A stretch of DNA of 64,000 bases. It comes from Desulfobacteraceae bacterium. GTDB taxonomy: Bacteria; Desulfobacterota; Desulfobacteria; Desulfobacterales; Desulfobacteraceae. How positions within the stretch are numbered: position 1 is the stretch's first letter; the number at the start of each line of letters is the position of its first letter. This document shows, one piece after another, positions 18,705-27,833 of this stretch. The stretch lies in contig JADGEQ010000021.1 in NCBI GenBank assembly GCA_016744295.1, positions 1 through 64,000 of the forward strand. Direction: 5' to 3'. The position numbers were made by a program, and so were the translations under genes. The notes beneath the pieces were generated by a model. That model ran no database searches. It had not been told where the DNA came from and worked only from the letters and a program-made list of their open reading frames with translations.

Positions 18705-20054
18705 TTAGACGATGCCCTGGTCCATCATGGAATCTGCTACTTTGACAAATCCGGCGATATTGGCACCATTAACATAATTGCCCGGGGTACCATACTCTTC
18801 GGCAGCAGCTACGCAGGCAGAGTGAATACTGTGCATGATCCCCTTGAGCTTGGCCTCAACTTCCTGGGCAGACCATTTGATCCGCATTGAGTTCTGGGAC
18901 ATCTCAAGGCCGGAGACAGCCACTCCGCCGGCATTGGCGGCTTTCCCTGGTGCATAGAGAATTTTATTGTCAAGGAAAACCTCAATTCCACCTGGGGTGG
19001 TGGGCATGTTGGCGCCCTCGCAAACCGTGGTGATCCCGTTGTTGACAAGATTCTGGGCATCCTTCTTGTTTATTTCATTCTGGGTGGCCGAAGGAAAGGC
19101 ACAATTGGCCTTGTGGTCCCAGAGGGGATTATGAGCTGCACTGGTATCAAAGGGAGTAAAAACAGCTTCCGGATATTTTTCCACATATTCTTTGATCCGG
19201 CCCCGTTTTACATTTTTAAGGTACATGAGGTGCTGAAGTTTGTCCTTGTCTATCCCTTGTTCATCAAAAATATATCCCGAGGAATCAGACAAGGTCACCA
19301 CTTTCCCCCCAAGCTGGTTGATCTTTTGTGTGGTATACTGGGCCACATTGCCGGAACCGGAAACCAGACAAAGTTTGTCTTTCAGGTTGTCATTGTGGGT
19401 GGACAGCATTTCATCGGCAAAAAAAACCGATCCGTATCCCGTGGCTTCAGGGCGGATCAGGCTGCCGCCCCAGTTGAGACTTTTGCCCGTAAGAACCCCG
19501 CTAAATTCATTTTTCAATTTTTTATACATGCCAAACAAATACCCAATTTCCCTGCCGCCAACCCCGATATCGCCGGCCGGTACATCTGTAACCGAACCGA
19601 TGTGACGGTAAAGTTCAGACATGAAGCTCTGACAGAAACGCATCACCTCAAAATCGGATTTTCCCTTGGGATCAAAATCAGACCCGCCTTTACCGCCACC
19701 AATGGGAAGAGTGGTGAGGGCGTTTTTAAACACCTGTTCAAAGGCAAGAAACTTCAGGATGGAAAGGTTTACAGAAGGGTGAAAGCGAAGACCTCCTTTA
19801 TAGGGACCAATGGCGGAACTCATTTGGATTCTGAATCCCCGGTTAATCTGGACCTTGCCCTGATCATTCACCCAGGGCACACGGAACTGAATGACCCGCT
19901 CGGGCTCAACAATTCGTTCCATAATCCCTGCATGTCTGTATTCGGGATTTTTGTCCAGAACCGGCTTCACCGATTCCACAACCTCGGTAACAGCCTGATG
20001 AAATTCTTTTTCAAAAGGATCTCTTGCAGTGATGATGTCCATTATTGTGCCCAT
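18705..20054 (-). CDS. gdhA: NADP-type glutamate dehydrogenase
   Basis: Hexameric cytoplasmic enzyme that aminates 2-oxoglutarate to glutamate. 449 residues, the usual length of the bacterial GdhA (GDH-I) class. Visible are the substrate-binding segment with the catalytic Lys (PIGGGKGGSDFDPKGKS), the AGDIGVGGREIGYLFG stretch and the Rossmann motif LVSGSGNVAQYTTQK. The coenzyme preference is inferred from resemblance to the NADP-specific class. It is followed on the same strand by a second, unrelated-size NAD-type glutamate dehydrogenase gene upstream in transcription order (20230-23364), separated by about 175 bases. Confidence 0.95.
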   Translation of the reverse strand: MGTIMDIITARDPFEKEFHQAVTEVVESVKPVLDKNPEYRHAGIMERIVEPERVIQFRVPWVNDQGKVQINRGFRIQMSSAIGPYKGGLRFHPSVNLSILKFLAFEQVFKNALTTLPIGGGKGGSDFDPKGKSDFEVMRFCQSFMSELYRHIGSVTDVPAGDIGVGGREIGYLFGMYKKLKNEFSGVLTGKSLNWGGSLIRPEATGYGSVFFADEMLSTHNDNLKDKLCLVSGSGNVAQYTTQKINQLGGKVVTLSDSSGYIFDEQGIDKDKLQHLMYLKNVKRGRIKEYVEKYPEAVFTPFDTSAAHNPLWDHKANCAFPSATQNEINKKDAQNLVNNGITTVCEGANMPTTPGGIEVFLDNKILYAPGKAANAGGVAVSGLEMSQNSMRIKWSAQEVEAKLKGIMHSIHSACVAAAEEYGTPGNYVNGANIAGFVKVADSMMDQGIV

Positions 20055-20167
20055 TTTTATACTCCTGTTTCCGGTTAAAAGTTTTAGACAATGATAAAAC
20101 CTGGCCCCCTTATGGGATCAGGCCAAATGGCCTTATCATTCCCAATACCCTACCATATATCTGGCCG

Positions 20168-20194
20168 GGATACGAGGAGACCCCCCTCGTATCC
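20168..20194. terminator. 10-bp perfect hairpin between the two glutamate dehydrogenase genes
   Basis: GGATACGAGG and CCTCGTATCC flank a 7-base loop, just past the stop of the NAD-type enzyme. No T-run follows on the minus strand, so it may stabilise or process the mRNA rather than terminate it. Confidence 0.45.
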
Positions 20195-20214
20195 GCTTCA
20201 AGTATCCGCTTCCA
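20189..20214. repeat. 13-bp tandem duplication
   Basis: GTATCCGCTTCAA is followed directly by GTATCCGCTTCCA, and a degenerate third copy may follow. It sits 15 bases past the NAD-glutamate dehydrogenase stop codon and overlaps the right arm of the hairpin. Confidence 0.6.
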
Positions 20215-20229
20215 AATATCTGCTAAACC

Positions 20230-23200
20230 TTATCTTTCAAACAAGAGATTAACCGTACCGAGAAAATCTGATTGTGCTCCGGCCATATATGTATCCCAAT
20301 CCATCCCATTCTTATAAAAAGCAATAGAAGACAACTTTTTGGTAAGAATCGCATTCCGATAGGCAGACAGATTTTCAGAATTTAAGATCTGCAAAATAGC
20401 CACCCGGCCCAGGGTTTTCACCAATATTGCCGGAATATAACTTTCCAATACCTGCCACATCAAATTTTCATCTGCCAGCACGCTTTCAATGTTTTCCCCA
20501 ACAACCCTCTGGAAAGCAAAGATCTGCTCGCTTGTTTTTTCGGACAGCATAAACAAAGGAATGGACGGGTCATTTTTATGAATTTTGATCAGCATGTCGG
20601 CTTCAGCCCCGGCATAATTCAAAACCTGGGTCATAATATCTCTGATCAGACCCCACCGGGTTTTTTGATCTTCCAGAAGATGTTTGTCATAGTTCTCTTC
20701 CAATAGAAATGCCGTGAGCACTTCAGCCACTGCAGAGGAAAAGACCCCCCCCTTGTTGGCAGAGGTATCTTTTATCTGAAGAATCTTCGTGGATGCTGCA
20801 ATATACCGCCTGGAGGTGTCATCAAAAAAGACATTTGCCCCTTCGGTAATAAACCGCAGTTCTTTGAATTGTGCAACAAATTGCCGCACATTCCCGTGGT
20901 TGATGGTGTCCTTGAACCCTCCGCAGGGAATAAACGCCTGAATATTGGCCTTTTTAATATATTTTCGATTGTCAGGATCCGTCAGAAAATTTCTGTGAAA
21001 GATGGCCCCATCCTCGACAAAGGTGCCGTCGGGCAGGGTAATATTCTTGCCCTTGAGCAGTACCTGGAATCCATTTTTACCCAATTTTTTAACAGGATAC
21101 CCCAATGAATTCACCCGGGGGGAGGCGTGGCGCATAAATCCGATTTTCATCAACTCCTTTTTGTCCAGACCATCGGGATCAAACAGGATGGAGCCCCCGT
21201 CAATAATCAGGCAGATTTTACCTTGGTAACACTGAATCTCATTGCTGCCCAGGTCCCCATCAGGCCCGCCTGTCATCATCAGATTCAACTCTTCCTCTTT
21301 GCAGTCGGAATGGCCGATCAGGGTTCTAAAGGCCCCCATAACACTGGTGGTGGTCATACCGCTGATCTCTATTTTTCCGCCGATATGGTTGTAGATCTCT
21401 TCCATGTCTGCGGTGACAACCTTTGTGTCTCCGTTGATCTGGAGTTCTGTTTCTTTGTCTCCATGGTGAATCAAGCCAAACAGATCACCATTCTTTAGAA
21501 TACCATAGGTATCATGGGGAATGCCAATACTCTTGCCCGTGGTAATGGTCCGCCAGTATTGATATCCCCTCTCCTTTGCCCGATAGGCCACGGCATCCAT
21601 CAAGGGAGCCGTTCCCTCATCCGGACCAAAAAAGACCATTTCAGGACGCCCGTAATGATCAACAACCCGAGTGTCCGGCAGCATGAGATCCATGATCCCT
21701 TCTGTGTAGTCATACAGGGCATCCATGCTGTAGCCGGCATAAATGGTATGGGGCACCACCACTCCCTTTGAACCACTTTCACAAATATCTTTGTGTTTAA
21801 GCCTCTGGGCTTTTGGTCCCAGGGCATAATTAAGCAGCAGGGCATTGTCCAACTCCATGGCATGATTGGTGGGAGATACCCGAATCAGGCGCAATCCGCC
21901 CCGGGCGATATCATCGGCCCGCAGGTGGGTTCCACAGGCATAATGGCCGTTGACAAAGAAAATACCATATACAAATTGTTTAAACACCAAAGGATCCAAA
22001 ATCCGGTTGTCCATCCGAAAGGAAAAGGAACGCTTTTCGGTTTTATAAAAATTGGTTTTAAAGGTGGCGGGAATCAATTTAAACATAAAGGCAAAAATAT
22101 CATGTCCCAGGGGAAAATCCATGAACCGCATGGAGAGCATCCGGAAAAACTCCGCTCGTTTATTCTCCAGCTCCTCCGGGGTCAGGTCAAAGGGGGTATC
22201 CGGATTAAATTTTCTTTCAAACAGCTCATAGAGAAAAGAAATCAGGTCCGGGTGGGCACAGGCCGTGTCCATGATGATCCGGGACACATAGATAAACTTG
22301 TTGGACTCATGGATCCGTGCGGAAAATGCCTCCTGGTGGTCTGCACTTGCCAGGCTCTCCATAATATCCCGGTCTGTCTGGTTGCCCCTCTCCTTAAATA
22401 TAAACATATGGGTAAAATCAATGGCATTAACCGCAAAAAGCATCTCGGGAAAGCTTAATTTTTCTTCCACATAAAGCATTGCGGCGGAACTGACAGAAAG
22501 ACTTAAATAGGATCGCAAATCATCCACCAACGCTATTTCCATTTTTCTGGACAGCTCCCCCTGGACATAGAGGGAACAAACAGAAGAAGCCACACCAGAC
22601 CGGGTATGATAGGGTTCCCAATAGGCTCGGGTAATCACAAGCCCGTGACCGGCAAATAATTTTCTTAGCACCTGCAGCTGGGGACGTTCAAAATCAGAAT
22701 TAAACATCAAACGGATTTCCCCGATATCCGAAAGATTGAACACCTCAATCAAGGGGATGACGGCAGAAGAAACCTCTCCTAAAAATTTTTCATACCGATT
22801 CCGGGTCAGACGGGGCGTCTGCCCATAATCCTGATTCAGGTTGAACAAAAACCGAGAATCCTTAAAATCATTTGCCTCAAAATCTGCCACTGTCTCGGGC
22901 CGGAACACATAGGTATAATACTCACTTTCCGGATTATAATAATACTCGCGGCGATGCCCGGGAAGCTGGGTATTCAATATATCTTCCATGCGGTCCCGGG
23001 TCTCTTTGGTGGCAATTCTGACCCGCTGGACCTGGCTGCCCTGAGCCAGATCAAAATCAATCCCCGCCACCCAGGAATTCAACACAACCTTGTCGTCCTG
23101 AAGTTTAATGCTTTTGGCAATGGAAGCCAGGATATGTTTCAAAGATTCCTTGGTAATGGTTTCAAAAAAGTAATCGGGCAGGCCCAGATCATTGAGTAGA

Positions 23201-23364
23201 ATACCGGCGGCCTTATTAATACAATTTGCAGTGACCAACCCTTCGGAAGACAGGTCAATTACGGCTTCGTATAAAACACTGGGGTTTAGCTTCACACTCT
23301 GGGCTTTATTAATGATATACGCGCCGGGTGAGACAGGGCCGCGACTATCAGATTGGGTTTCCAT
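20230..23364 (-). CDS. Large NAD-type glutamate dehydrogenase (about 115 kDa class)
   Basis: 1044 residues from the ATG with AGGAG six bases upstream; seven further in-frame codons precede it. The enzyme deaminates glutamate to 2-oxoglutarate. Size and sequence match the fungal/bacterial GDH-115 class rather than the 180-kDa GdhB class. The C-terminal half holds the catalytic core with the RADDIARGGLRLIRVS region and the ITTGKSIGIPHDTYG motif shared with yeast Gdh2. The N-terminal 400 residues are regulatory, as in that class. Expected to be catabolic, complementing the adjacent biosynthetic GdhA. Confidence 0.9.
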   Translation of the reverse strand: METQSDSRGPVSPGAYIINKAQSVKLNPSVLYEAVIDLSSEGLVTANCINKAAGILLNDLGLPDYFFETITKESLKHILASIAKSIKLQDDKVVLNSWVAGIDFDLAQGSQVQRVRIATKETRDRMEDILNTQLPGHRREYYYNPESEYYTYVFRPETVADFEANDFKDSRFLFNLNQDYGQTPRLTRNRYEKFLGEVSSAVIPLIEVFNLSDIGEIRLMFNSDFERPQLQVLRKLFAGHGLVITRAYWEPYHTRSGVASSVCSLYVQGELSRKMEIALVDDLRSYLSLSVSSAAMLYVEEKLSFPEMLFAVNAIDFTHMFIFKERGNQTDRDIMESLASADHQEAFSARIHESNKFIYVSRIIMDTACAHPDLISFLYELFERKFNPDTPFDLTPEELENKRAEFFRMLSMRFMDFPLGHDIFAFMFKLIPATFKTNFYKTEKRSFSFRMDNRILDPLVFKQFVYGIFFVNGHYACGTHLRADDIARGGLRLIRVSPTNHAMELDNALLLNYALGPKAQRLKHKDICESGSKGVVVPHTIYAGYSMDALYDYTEGIMDLMLPDTRVVDHYGRPEMVFFGPDEGTAPLMDAVAYRAKERGYQYWRTITTGKSIGIPHDTYGILKNGDLFGLIHHGDKETELQINGDTKVVTADMEEIYNHIGGKIEISGMTTTSVMGAFRTLIGHSDCKEEELNLMMTGGPDGDLGSNEIQCYQGKICLIIDGGSILFDPDGLDKKELMKIGFMRHASPRVNSLGYPVKKLGKNGFQVLLKGKNITLPDGTFVEDGAIFHRNFLTDPDNRKYIKKANIQAFIPCGGFKDTINHGNVRQFVAQFKELRFITEGANVFFDDTSRRYIAASTKILQIKDTSANKGGVFSSAVAEVLTAFLLEENYDKHLLEDQKTRWGLIRDIMTQVLNYAGAEADMLIKIHKNDPSIPLFMLSEKTSEQIFAFQRVVGENIESVLADENLMWQVLESYIPAILVKTLGRVAILQILNSENLSAYRNAILTKKLSSIAFYKNGMDWDTYMAGAQSDFLGTVNLLFER

Positions 23365-23744
23365 TTGATCTCCTATTTTACGCATCTGGTTTTCTTGAAA
23401 ATTGATAAGAATCGTATCGCCGGTTAAAAACTGCTATTAGGATCGGCCGAATACGGAGTAAAATAACATTTTTCATTGTCAGGTTACAATGATTTAAAAA
23501 AATAAGATTTAAAAAATTTCGAAAACATTAGATTTCCTTTTAATTTTTCATTTTCCCTTGCATTTATACCCTTGATTATGGTTGGTCAATGAAAATATTT
23601 TTTATTTATACAATAATTATCACCCGCTGGGAACATCGTTGATAACCTATTCTATTTACAGTTCATTTCAGCTGTACTTATTGACTTACAAAACAAACAA
23701 AGATAGGATAACTTCCTTTATTATAAACTACAGGATACTAATAT
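23365..23744. other. AT-rich divergent intergenic region
   Basis: About 380 bases between the NAD-glutamate dehydrogenase and the MaoC-like gene. Very AT-rich with several long A and T runs. The only feature I can support is the plus-strand promoter at 23681-23709. Confidence 0.5.
23681..23709 (+). promoter_or_regulatory. Sigma-70-type promoter for the MaoC-EamA gene pair
   Basis: TTGACT and TAGGAT are separated by exactly 17 bases, 36 bases upstream of the MaoC-like start. Five of six -35 matches and four to five of six -10 matches. Confidence 0.5.
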
Positions 23745-24761
23745 ATGAAAGCCCCTGAAACCACCACCCGATTTGAATTAGCAGATCCTGAAATTCTTGT
23801 AAAAATCAAAAAAATCCCATCCATCAGAACCCTGTTTTTAAAGGTCCTTTTTTTGTCCCTGGTGCGGCCTGACACCCTTGATGACAACATGAGTCTCTCA
23901 AAGGTAAAGGTTGTGTTCGATAATGTGAGACCAGATACAAAAAAAATCCAGCAATACAAGCGTATCTGCGGTTTCACACCTCCTATCAACATGGGTTCCA
24001 ATGAGAATAATCAGGACACCACCATCCCCATCAGTTATTTTCAAACCCTGTTTGTAGGACTCTTGGGGAAATTTATCACCACTGCCCATTTTCCCATAAA
24101 GCCCATGGGGTTGATCCAGATCGGCCAGTCATTCAGACAAAAAAGGCCGGTGACAACCGACGAAATCCTGGATCTATCCTGTCAGCTGTATGAGGTCACA
24201 AAAACCCCAAAAGGAATCATCACCCAATTTCTTCTGGAGGTGGAATCTGACAATATTATCCTATGGCAGGGAATCTCCACATTTTTTACCCGAAGCAAAA
24301 ACAAACTACCCAAGGGCAAAGGCAATAAAAGAAAAGAGGAGGCATTTCTTGAGATAAAAGAAACCATTTTTGTACCCCGGAATACAGGGATTCAATATGC
24401 CAGTGTTTCCGGCGATTACAACCCCCACCACCTCTATGGATTTACCGCCAAAATGATTGGATTTAAAGATCCAATTGCCCATGGCATGTGGAGCCTTGCC
24501 CGGGTCATTGCAAGCATGGAAAAACAATATGGCGCCCACTACCCCCTGGAGGCGGATGCCCAATTCAAGCTGCCCATATTCATGCCCGCCGCCGTTACCC
24601 TGGGGCAAGCCCCGGCAAAAACGATAACAGATAAAACCAAGACCGACAAAATTAGATCCGTGGGAATGGGGTCAGAAACCCGGATCGATTTTGAGCTCCG
24701 GGATGCTAGAAAGGGACTTCCCCATCTCAAGGGCCGATTTGCATTTAATTTAAAGGGATAA
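23745..24761 (+). CDS. MaoC-like hot-dog domain protein, probable enoyl-thioester hydratase
   Basis: 338 residues, soluble. The C-terminal third is a MaoC-like hydratase domain: the segment YASVSGDYNPHHLYGFTAKMIGF followed by PIAHGMWSLAR (positions about 224-255) carries the Asp and His that catalyse hydration or dehydration of (R)-3-hydroxyacyl thioesters. The N-terminal 200 residues look like a second, degenerate hot-dog half, giving the two-domain layout known from larger MaoC proteins. Two bases separate it from the EamA gene, so both are one transcript. Substrate unknown. Confidence 0.82.
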   Translation: MKAPETTTRFELADPEILVKIKKIPSIRTLFLKVLFLSLVRPDTLDDNMSLSKVKVVFDNVRPDTKKIQQYKRICGFTPPINMGSNENNQDTTIPISYFQTLFVGLLGKFITTAHFPIKPMGLIQIGQSFRQKRPVTTDEILDLSCQLYEVTKTPKGIITQFLLEVESDNIILWQGISTFFTRSKNKLPKGKGNKRKEEAFLEIKETIFVPRNTGIQYASVSGDYNPHHLYGFTAKMIGFKDPIAHGMWSLARVIASMEKQYGAHYPLEADAQFKLPIFMPAAVTLGQAPAKTITDKTKTDKIRSVGMGSETRIDFELRDARKGLPHLKGRFAFNLKG

Positions 24762-24763
24762 GA

Positions 24764-25648
24764 GTGCTGGGATCACTATTTGCCATCAGCTCTGCCTTTT
24801 TTTGGGCATCTGCCGTAATTTTATTCAAAAAAAGCGGGGATATTTTTTCCCCGCTTTCACTCAATATTTACAAAAGTGTGGTTGCCCTGGTTCTGGTTCT
24901 GGTGACCATGGTTATTTTAGGAATTCCCTTTTTCCCCCAAGCCACTTTAAAGGATTGGCTGTTGCTGGCATTGTCGGGAATATTTGGCATTACCCTGGCA
25001 GATATTTTCTTTTTCATGGCCCTGAACAAGCTGGGGGCAAGTCTTGTGGCAATTGTGGAATGTCTCTATCTGCCAAGCGTCCTGTTTTTTTCCTTTATCA
25101 TTCTCGGAGAAACACTGGGAACAGGCGAGATTATAGGCAGTCTATTGGTGTTGTCAGCAGTTTTTGTGGGATCCCACAAAAAAAAGACTACCGGCCGGAA
25201 CCCCCTTTCCAGGGATCACCTTGTGGGAATTGTTTCCGGCATTCTGTCCATGGTCTTCCTGGCCTTCGGCATTGTCATCATCAAGGATGTATTAGAACAA
25301 TCCAACGTGTTCTGGGCAACCCTTGTCCGACTGGTGGCCGGCAGTATTTCCCTGGTGTTCATTGTCATCTGCCACCCCAAGCGCCGGCAGTATCTTGCCG
25401 AACTTAAATTTTCCCGGGCATGGCTCACGGCCCTTCCCGCCTCGGTGTGCGGAAACTACGTTGCCCTTCTCTTCTGGGTGGCAGGCATGAAATATACCAC
25501 CGCATCCCGGGCTGCCATCCTGAACCAGATGTCCAGTATTTTTATCTTTATCCTGGCAGCCCTTTTTCTAAAGGAAAAAATCACGGTCAACAAAAGTATT
25601 GCCATTTGCCTTGCCGTGGCCGGAGCCTGTTTGACCATCTTTACCTGA
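24764..25648 (+). CDS. EamA/DMT family transporter
   Basis: 294-residue inner-membrane protein with ten predicted helices in two homologous EamA halves (about residues 5-135 and 150-290). The first half has the SAFFWASAVILFKKSG start and the GITLADIFFFMALNKLGAS loop typical of this superfamily. GTG start two bases after the MaoC stop. Members export amino acids, nucleosides or metabolites; the cargo here is unknown. The last 16 bases of the gene, including the stop codon, are the first unit of a 14-bp tandem repeat that continues downstream. Confidence 0.88.
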   Translation: MLGSLFAISSAFFWASAVILFKKSGDIFSPLSLNIYKSVVALVLVLVTMVILGIPFFPQATLKDWLLLALSGIFGITLADIFFFMALNKLGASLVAIVECLYLPSVLFFSFIILGETLGTGEIIGSLLVLSAVFVGSHKKKTTGRNPLSRDHLVGIVSGILSMVFLAFGIVIIKDVLEQSNVFWATLVRLVAGSISLVFIVICHPKRRQYLAELKFSRAWLTALPASVCGNYVALLFWVAGMKYTTASRAAILNQMSSIFIFILAALFLKEKITVNKSIAICLAVAGACLTIFT

Positions 25649-25741
25649 TTATCTTTATCTGGTCATATTTACCTGGTCATATTTACCTGGTCATATTTAC
25701 CTGGTCATATTTACCTGGTTATATTTACCTGGTTATATTTA
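25633..25741. repeat. 14-bp tandem repeat array starting over a stop codon
   Basis: About eight copies of a 14-bp unit. The best units (GGTCATATTTACCT or GGTTATATTTACCT) start at 25661, 25675, 25689, 25703, 25717 and 25731 (partial). Two degenerate units (GACCATCTTTACCT at 25633 and GATTATCTTTATCT at 25647) lie before them, the first inside the 3' end of the EamA gene and including the first base of its TGA. Gradual decay toward the gene suggests the coding end was the seed. There are no spacers, so this is not a CRISPR. Confidence 0.9.
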
Positions 25742-25754
25742 CACTATTATATGA

Positions 25755-27377
25755 TTATACCCTATTTCCGTGGAAGCTTGTGGGATCGGCCACCACATAA
25801 TATCTGGGGTCATCGATTTCTTCCAGGATGATGGACCTGTACTTTGCATCCGACCTGTTCAACAATTTTTTACAATCCGCACTCAGATGTTTGAGCGTAA
25901 TTTTTTTCCCCTCTTTTTCATATTTCTCCACGATCCCTGAAATGGCTTCAATACCCGAATAATCAGAAACCCTGGATTCTATGAAATCTATTTCCACATT
26001 TTCAGGATCACCCTTCACATCAAACTTGGACACAAACATTTGGGTTGACCCGAAAAACAGAGGCCCCCAGATTTCATACACCTTTGTGCCGTCTCTTTTG
26101 ATTCTCTTTCTGGCCCGGATTCTCAGGGCATTTTCCCAGGAGAACACCAGGGCAGACATGATGATACCGATAAACACAGCAACGGCCAGGTCAAAGGTTA
26201 CCGTGAGAATTGATACACAAATCAATACCAGGGCATCTGATTTGGGAATCTTGTGCATGATCCTGAGACTGGACCAGGCAAAGGTGCCCATGACCACCAT
26301 GAACATGATGCCGGTGAGGGCTGCAATGGGAACCTGCTCTATGTAAAAGGACCCAAAAAGGATGAAACCCAACAGGGACAACGCCGCCACAATCCCGGAA
26401 AGCCGGCCCCTGCCGCCGGAATTCACATTGATGATGGACTGGCCGATCATGGCACACCCCCCCATCCCTCCGAACAGGGCGGTGACAATGTTTGCAACCC
26501 CCTGGGCCACACACTCCCGGTTACTGTTTCCCCGGGTTTCGGTGATTTCATCCAACAGGTTCAGGGTGAGCAAGGATTCGATGATGCCGATTCCGGCCAG
26601 GATAAAGGCATAGGGAAAAATAAATTTAAGGGTAGCCATATTCCAGGGAATAAGGGTGAATATTTGTGTCTGAAGAACAGGAAGCCCTCCCTTTAGCCCT
26701 TCCCCGCCGCCGTCTCTGATAAAAGATCCCACGGTGGCCACATCCAGATTAAAAAACAAGGTTGCAGCGGTGACCGCCAGGATAGCCGTGAGGGCCGCTG
26801 GAATTTTCCGGGTAATTTTGGGAAGAACGATCATGATTCCCATGGTGGCGATTACCAGGCCTGCCATGGTCATAAGCTCAGCCCTGGGCAGCCAGTGCAG
26901 GGCACCGGCTTGAACGCTCTTGAACATGTTCAGCTGGGACAAAAAAATCACAATGGCAAGTCCGTTGACAAATCCGAGCATCACCGGATGGGGGACAAGG
27001 CGAATAAATTTACCCAGCTTAAGTCCCCCGGCTGCCGCCTGAAGAATTCCCATGAGGATCACCGTAAGAAAAAGGTATTGCACCCCCATACTCACCACGG
27101 GCTGGGCCATGGCAAGGCCCATGGCATTGCCCTCTTTTACCAGGGAGACCATCACCACGGCAAGGGCTCCTGTAGCACCTGAAATCATTCCCGGACGACC
27201 CCCTATAACCGAGGTAATAAGACCCACCATAAAGGCCGCATACAAACCTACCAGAGGATCCAGCCCCGCTACAAATGAGAATGCAACTGCTTCCGGAACC
27301 AGGGCCAGGGCCACTGTGATTCCAGAAATAACATCGTTTTTGACATTTTTGGTTCTTTTCTTGATCAGTTCAAACAT
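25755..27377 (-). CDS. SulP family inorganic anion transporter with STAS domain
   Basis: 540 residues. The N-terminal SulP membrane domain has about 12-14 helices, with the conserved start ISGITVALALVPEAVAFSFVAGL and the GATGALAVVMVSL region. A cytoplasmic STAS domain occupies the last 110 residues. SulP proteins move sulfate, bicarbonate or other anions, usually with protons or sodium. In a presumed sulfate reducer sulfate uptake is attractive, but bicarbonate is equally possible. Convergent with the EamA gene; the tandem repeat array ends 14 bases from its stop. Confidence 0.92.
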   Translation of the reverse strand: MFELIKKRTKNVKNDVISGITVALALVPEAVAFSFVAGLDPLVGLYAAFMVGLITSVIGGRPGMISGATGALAVVMVSLVKEGNAMGLAMAQPVVSMGVQYLFLTVILMGILQAAAGGLKLGKFIRLVPHPVMLGFVNGLAIVIFLSQLNMFKSVQAGALHWLPRAELMTMAGLVIATMGIMIVLPKITRKIPAALTAILAVTAATLFFNLDVATVGSFIRDGGGEGLKGGLPVLQTQIFTLIPWNMATLKFIFPYAFILAGIGIIESLLTLNLLDEITETRGNSNRECVAQGVANIVTALFGGMGGCAMIGQSIINVNSGGRGRLSGIVAALSLLGFILFGSFYIEQVPIAALTGIMFMVVMGTFAWSSLRIMHKIPKSDALVLICVSILTVTFDLAVAVFIGIIMSALVFSWENALRIRARKRIKRDGTKVYEIWGPLFFGSTQMFVSKFDVKGDPENVEIDFIESRVSDYSGIEAISGIVEKYEKEGKKITLKHLSADCKKLLNRSDAKYRSIILEEIDDPRYYVVADPTSFHGNRV

Positions 27378-27418
27378 GAATACTTAGTTTACCTTTTAAT
27401 AATGACACAATAAAAACA

Positions 27419-27447
27419 GGCATGGACCTCTCGCGTAGATCCATGCC
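27419..27447. other. 8-bp hairpin upstream of the cobalamin operon promoter
   Basis: GGCATGGA and TCCATGCC with a 13-base loop, between the SulP start and the promoter at 27503. It could be a leader element of sulP on the minus strand or a terminator for plus-strand read-through. No T-run on the plus side. Confidence 0.35.
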
Positions 27448-27502
27448 CGTGGAAAAAGTCGTATTATCTATAGGTTCTTCCGGGTAAACGCAAGGTAAAT
27501 GA

Positions 27503-27531
27503 TTGACACCCCAGGAGAAACTCATTATAAA
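27503..27531 (+). promoter_or_regulatory. Consensus sigma-70 promoter for the cobalamin-riboswitch operon
   Basis: A perfect -35 TTGACA, exactly 17 bases, and -10 TATAAA. Transcription would start near 27538 and run through the riboswitch into the TrpD-like gene. The strength of the promoter fits control mainly by the riboswitch. Confidence 0.7.
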
Positions 27532-27611
27532 GTTCCTGGTACCAAGGTGCCCGGAACCCAGACAAAAAAGTCTAATTGTCAAAAAAAGTTTAATCGATAA
27601 AAAACATTGAA

Positions 27612-27768
27612 AGACATCCGGGATAATAGGAAAAACGGTGAAAATCCGTTGCATGCCAGCCGTTGCCGTAATCGGGGACAAAGACCGCAACACTGCCACT
27701 CTCCAACCCATTGCAGGAGGGGAAGGCGCGGTCTGCGAGTGATCCGTGAGCCGGAAAGCCTGCCTTTG
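27612..27768 (+). ncRNA. Cobalamin riboswitch
   Basis: The conserved elements of the adenosylcobalamin aptamer are present in order: GGTGAAAATCCGTTGC (27637-27652), the central GCCACT segment near 27695, GGGAAGG near 27720, and the B12 box AGCCGGAAAGCCTGCC (27749-27764). It lies between a consensus promoter and the TrpD-like gene, whose AGGAGG is 55 bases beyond the B12 box. Corrinoid binding would be expected to lower expression of the operon, as in other cobalamin biosynthesis genes. Boundaries are approximate. Confidence 0.88.
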
Positions 27769-27833
27769 TATTAACCAAACGGATTCATTGCTGGAACAAG
27801 ATCCTAATGAATAGCCATGTTCAGGAGGAACCC

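Noticed and set aside
25633..25741. Regular short repeats that might be a CRISPR array
   Set aside because: The 14-bp units touch each other with no spacers, and no cas genes are near.
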